From assembly GCA_947628025.1 (NCBI GenBank), contig CANQYH010000169.1, positions 1 through 6,802 of the forward strand: 6,802 nt of DNA, given 5' to 3'. Source of the DNA: an uncultured Lachnospiraceae bacterium (GTDB lineage Bacteria; Bacillota; Clostridia; Lachnospirales; Lachnospiraceae). Shown one piece after another: positions 4,717-6,802 of the stretch. Position numbers and translations under genes: made by a program. Every line of letters begins with the position of its first letter. Position 1 is the stretch's first letter. Below the pieces are notes generated by a model. That model did no database searches. It was given only the letters and a program-made list of their open reading frames with translations, and was not told the origin of the DNA.

Positions 4717-5298
4717 CTACAGGATTTGAATAAGATCCTTGATCTCGCGCTTCGGCACGAAGAAATTTTCCTGTGCGTCCATTGAATATTTCAGGCTCCC
4801 GGTTTCGTCCGGAGAGACGACGGTGGAGGTGTGGGCGGGATAACCGAACGCGATCATATACAGGATCTCCAGAGATGGGTCGATCTTCAGGATCTCGCGG
4901 ATCTTATCGCGGTCGATATTGCCCATCATGCAGCTGCCGATGCCGTGGTACCAGGCGGCCGTGATGATGTTGTCCATCGCCAGACCGGCGTCTACGCGGA
5001 TGCTGGCGTTTTTAGAGTCCTTTTCACAGAGAACGGCCCAGTACATGACCGGGTGGCGTCCCTCTTTCGGCCGTCCGACTTCGTCGGTCAATGCGGCGGC
5101 CCAGTAGGTATAGGGGAATACCGCTTCCGTCAGTTCGGGTGACTGCACGGCCAGATAGCGCAGCGGCTGGAGATTGCCGGCGCTGGAGGCGAGGCGGGCG
5201 GCTTCCATCATGTCGGCCAGCGCTTCCGGCGGGATGGGGCGGCTTTGGTCGAAACGGCGGTAGGTCCGTTTGGTCCTCAATAATTCCATGATATCCAT
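4717..5298 (-). CDS. Nitroreductase-family FMN oxidoreductase
   Basis: A 193-residue cytoplasmic flavoenzyme of the small nitroreductase family, which uses FMN and NAD(P)H to reduce nitro compounds, quinones or flavins; the true substrate cannot be told. The N-terminal FMN-phosphate binding part is visible as RTKRTYRRF (about 8-16), followed by ASSAGNLQPLRY (37-48) and the core RVDAGLAMDNIITAAWYHGIG (101-121) with GSCMMGNIDR. The C-terminus IAFGYPAH is the usual FMN-contact strand. The length is typical of single-domain members. The ATG at 5298 has only a weak AGG nine bases upstream; a second ATG at 5289 is possible and would remove three residues. It is transcribed away from the HAD gene, with a leader of about 120 nt carrying a strong hairpin. 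Confidence 0.9.
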   Translation of the reverse strand: MDIMELLRTKRTYRRFDQSRPIPPEALADMMEAARLASSAGNLQPLRYLAVQSPELTEAVFPYTYWAAALTDEVGRPKEGRHPVMYWAVLCEKDSKNASIRVDAGLAMDNIITAAWYHGIGSCMMGNIDRDKIREILKIDPSLEILYMIAFGYPAHTSTVVSPDETGSLKYSMDAQENFFVPKREIKDLIQIL

Positions 5299-5380
5299 AA
5301 GTGTTTACCTGAGAGTGGCGTCGAAACAGAGCAGAGAGTGTTTTGCCGTTTCGAAAGCCCGTTTCCTTTCTTTTTGGTAG

Positions 5381-5411
5381 TTCCAAAGGCAGTTCCTTTG
5401 GAAATGCCCTT
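5381..5411 (-). promoter_or_regulatory. Leader hairpin upstream of nitroreductase with an alternative fold
   Basis: TTCCAAAGG (5381-5389) and CCTTTGGAA (5395-5403) form a perfect 9-bp stem with a 5-nt loop. On the minus-strand RNA a second pairing, AAGGGCA (5411-5405) with TGCCTTT (5391-5385), uses part of the same arm and excludes the first. A small GGCT/AGCC hairpin precedes it just after the predicted transcription start. The stem is read directly; a regulatory role is inferred, and it could instead be a copy of a dispersed repeat. Confidence 0.4.
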
Positions 5412-5426
5412 GTGGCTCTAAGCCGT

Positions 5427-5435
5427 ATTATAGCA
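5427..5435 (-). promoter_or_regulatory. Extended -10 promoter of the nitroreductase gene
   Basis: The minus strand reads TGCTATAAT (5435-5427), a perfect extended -10 element. The -35 region (TGGATT, 5455-5450) is poor, which is common with an extended -10. Transcription would start near 5420, about 120 nt before the ATG. Confidence 0.6.
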
Positions 5436-5549
5436 TGGCATCCGGGAGAAATCCAGCGTCAGTCTGCATTTTACCGCATGTATTGGGAACGTTTTTAACA
5501 AGAATATGAATGGGAAGTCCGCGTCCGCATAGGACGTGCCTGGGCGCGG

Positions 5550-5585
5550 CGCAAAGATTTTCGCAAAGATTTCCGCAAACTCGCG
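5550..5585. repeat. Short tandem repeat of a 12-mer
   Basis: CGCAAAGATTTT, CGCAAAGATTTC and CGCAAACTCGCG follow each other directly at 5550, 5562 and 5574. The first two differ by one base and the third shares only the first six or seven. They end just before the HAD -35 box. The rest of the 5456-5586 stretch shows no gene; a 5-bp CGTCC/GGACG hairpin lies near 5522-5536. Confidence 0.7.
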
Positions 5586-5586
5586 A

Positions 5587-5615
5587 TTGTGAAAATCCGC
5601 GCGCTATGGTATAGT
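5587..5615 (+). promoter_or_regulatory. Promoter of the HAD gene
   Basis: TTGTGA (5587-5592), 17 nt, then TATAGT (5610-5615) preceded by TGG, giving an extended -10. Transcription would start near 5622, about 30 nt before the ATG. Confidence 0.65.
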
Positions 5616-5651
5616 ATAAAGACAGCGTTATGATTTCCTGAAAGGAGTTTT

Positions 5652-6467
5652 ATGAAACCGATTATAAGTTTTGATTTGGATATGACACTATTAGACCACG
5701 CGACGATGACCATACCGGACAGCGCGCTGAAAGCCCTGGACAGGCTCCGCGGGAGATATTATATCGTGCTGGGAACGGCCAGGGACATGGATGCGCCCAA
5801 CAGCAGCGTTTACCGCGACATCGTACGGCCCGACGCCATTATTCATAACGACGGGACGAAGATCACGGTAGGGGACCGGGTGATCTATGAGACGCTCATG
5901 TCGAAAGAGCTGGTGCGGCGGCTGATCGAATTTGGAGAAAAAGAGCATCTGGCGATCGGGGCGCTCACCGGCACGGAGGATTATTTTACGAATCCGGAGC
6001 AGGTAGTGGAGATCGATCGGATCCGCTGGGGGGAGAGCCGGCGGAATTTCGTGGATCCGTGGAAGCTTCTGGATTATCCGGTCCGGACCATGGTCTATGT
6101 CGGGTATCCGGAGGGGGCGTCGCGGATCGCGGAGGCGTTTCCGGAGCTGGATTGTCCGTTGATCGCGTCGAAGCTGGGCGCGGATCTCATGGAACGCGAG
6201 AAATCCAAGGCGGTCGGATTAAGGCGGCTCTGCGATTATCTGGGCGTGGATATCGGGAGCTGTTATGCGTTCGGCGACAGCATGAACGATTACGCGATCC
6301 TGAAAGAAGTGGGAACCGGCGTCGCGATGGGAAACGCGGTGGAGGAACTGAAAGCCGTGGCGGATTATGTGACGTCCGACATCGCCGACGACGGGATCTA
6401 CCGGGCCTGCGAGCATCTGGGGCTGTTCGGAGAATCCGATGCGGTTGAAAAAAGGAGAGGATCATAA
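5652..6467 (+). CDS. Cof-type HAD-superfamily phosphatase (HAD-IIB)
   Basis: A 271-residue cytoplasmic Mg-dependent phosphatase, probably acting on small phosphorylated metabolites; the substrate is unknown. HAD motif I is FDLDMTLLD with nucleophile D8 and general acid D10 (DxDxT satisfied, although Met replaces the common Gly). Motif II is VLGTAR (Thr near 42). A mixed cap domain (about residues 80-180) fits class IIB. Motif III is a lysine in EREKSKAVGL (184 or 186), and motif IV is GDSMNDYAIL (D209, N212, D213). The Cof-typical GVAMGNAVEELKAVADYVT follows. AAAGGAG precedes the ATG at normal distance. It is likely in one operon with the aminopeptidase gene, which begins 27 nt after its stop. 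Confidence 0.93.
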   Translation: MKPIISFDLDMTLLDHATMTIPDSALKALDRLRGRYYIVLGTARDMDAPNSSVYRDIVRPDAIIHNDGTKITVGDRVIYETLMSKELVRRLIEFGEKEHLAIGALTGTEDYFTNPEQVVEIDRIRWGESRRNFVDPWKLLDYPVRTMVYVGYPEGASRIAEAFPELDCPLIASKLGADLMEREKSKAVGLRRLCDYLGVDIGSCYAFGDSMNDYAILKEVGTGVAMGNAVEELKAVADYVTSDIADDGIYRACEHLGLFGESDAVEKRRGS

Positions 6468-6477
6468 ATTTTATGAT
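6461..6477. repeat. 17-bp palindrome across the HAD stop codon
   Basis: ATCATAAA (6461-6468) and TTTATGAT (6470-6477) are perfect 8-bp arms around one T. It covers the HAD TAA stop and lies just before the aminopeptidase ribosome binding site. No T-run follows, so it is not a terminator. Confidence 0.55.
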
Positions 6478-6494
6478 AGCAGGAGGAGAGGAAA

Positions 6495-6802
6495 ATGAAT
6501 GAGAGATTGACAAAGCTGCGGGAGCGGATGAAAGAGGAGGGCATGGACGCCTATGTGGTGCCGACGTCGGATTTTCATCTGTCCGAATATGTAGACGGAT
6601 ACTTTAAATGCCGGAGATTTCTGACCGGATTTACCGGTTCGGCCGGAACCGCGGTCGTGACGGCGGAGGAAGCCGGGCTCTGGACCGACGGCCGGTATTT
6701 CGTGCAGGCGGCCGGGGAGCTGGAGGGCAGCGGCTTTACCCTGATGAAAATGGGCGAGGAAGGCGTGCCTACGGTCGAGGAGTATCTGGAGAAAACGCTG
6801 CC
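6495..6802 (+). CDS. Xaa-Pro aminopeptidase (aminopeptidase P, M24B), N-terminal part
   Basis: The frame is open from the ATG at 6495 to the window edge (102 complete codons). The start follows AGGAGGAGAG. Aminopeptidase P removes the N-terminal residue next to proline and is a metal enzyme; the catalytic pita-bread domain would come later and is not in this window. What is seen is the creatinase-type N-terminal domain: RLTKLRERMKEEGMDAYVVP, TSDFHLSEYVDGYFKCRRFL, TGFTGSAGTAVVT and LWTDGRYFVQAAGEL. The SEYV...RRFLTGFTGSAGT and WTDGRYF pattern is that of the long, three-domain aminopeptidase P type (about 600 residues) rather than the short bacterial PepQ/YpdF type. It is probably cotranscribed with the HAD gene. 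Confidence 0.92.
   Translation, partial: MNERLTKLRERMKEEGMDAYVVPTSDFHLSEYVDGYFKCRRFLTGFTGSAGTAVVTAEEAGLWTDGRYFVQAAGELEGSGFTLMKMGEEGVPTVEEYLEKTL

Noticed and set aside
6473..6502. 9-codon mini-frame (MIAGGEENE) overlapping the aminopeptidase start
   Set aside because: It has a possible distant AAAGGAGAGG, but the peptide reads through the aminopeptidase ribosome binding site and looks incidental.
1..6802. CRISPR array, insertion sequence, phage or defence genes
   Set aside because: No regularly spaced repeats, transposase, integrase or toxin/defence motifs were seen on either strand.

Overview
The window looks like a chromosomal piece from a low-to-moderate GC Clostridia bacterium, most likely of the Lachnospiraceae type. 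This is inferred from the infC-rpmI-rplT operon with a leader attenuator, strong AGGAGG ribosome binding sites, sigma-A promoters with TATAAT boxes, a tRNA gene without encoded CCA, and a partial protein resembling a conserved Clostridia peptidoglycan-binding family. No mobile element, CRISPR array or phage gene was seen.

Left part (1-2756, all minus strand): an edge-truncated protein gene (1-465) whose last five codons are the second arm of a perfect 17-bp inverted repeat sitting exactly at the window edge, suspicious as a fold-back artefact. Upstream of it lies a two-component pair: a LytTR response regulator (AgrA-like) followed by an HPK10-type sensor kinase (AgrC-like). The two overlap by 4 nt (ATGA) and share a promoter at 2729-2756. 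No AgrB/AgrD-like signal genes are visible, so the signal is unknown.

Middle part (2803-4302, plus strand): the translation operon infC-rpmI-rplT, divergent from the two-component pair. A strong promoter drives a leader of about 230 nt. In the leader a 9-bp long-range pairing and a U-tract terminator compete for the same bases, which is typical of an attenuator. IF3 probably starts at an ATT codon, the classical autoregulated start. Two terminator hairpins in tandem close the operon.

Right part: tRNA-Pro(GGG) on the minus strand with its own promoter; an AT-rich gap holding a 17-bp palindrome and a 12-bp-stem RNA structure that pairs better on the minus strand; a small nitroreductase (minus) with a hairpin-bearing 5' leader; and, divergent from it, a Cof-type HAD phosphatase followed 27 nt later by the start of an Xaa-Pro aminopeptidase that runs off the window.

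Most of the content is ordinary housekeeping and accessory sequence. The parts most worth a second look are non-coding: the infC leader switch, the structured segment 4614-4687, the nitroreductase leader, and the fold-back at the left edge. I found no convincing new multi-gene system.
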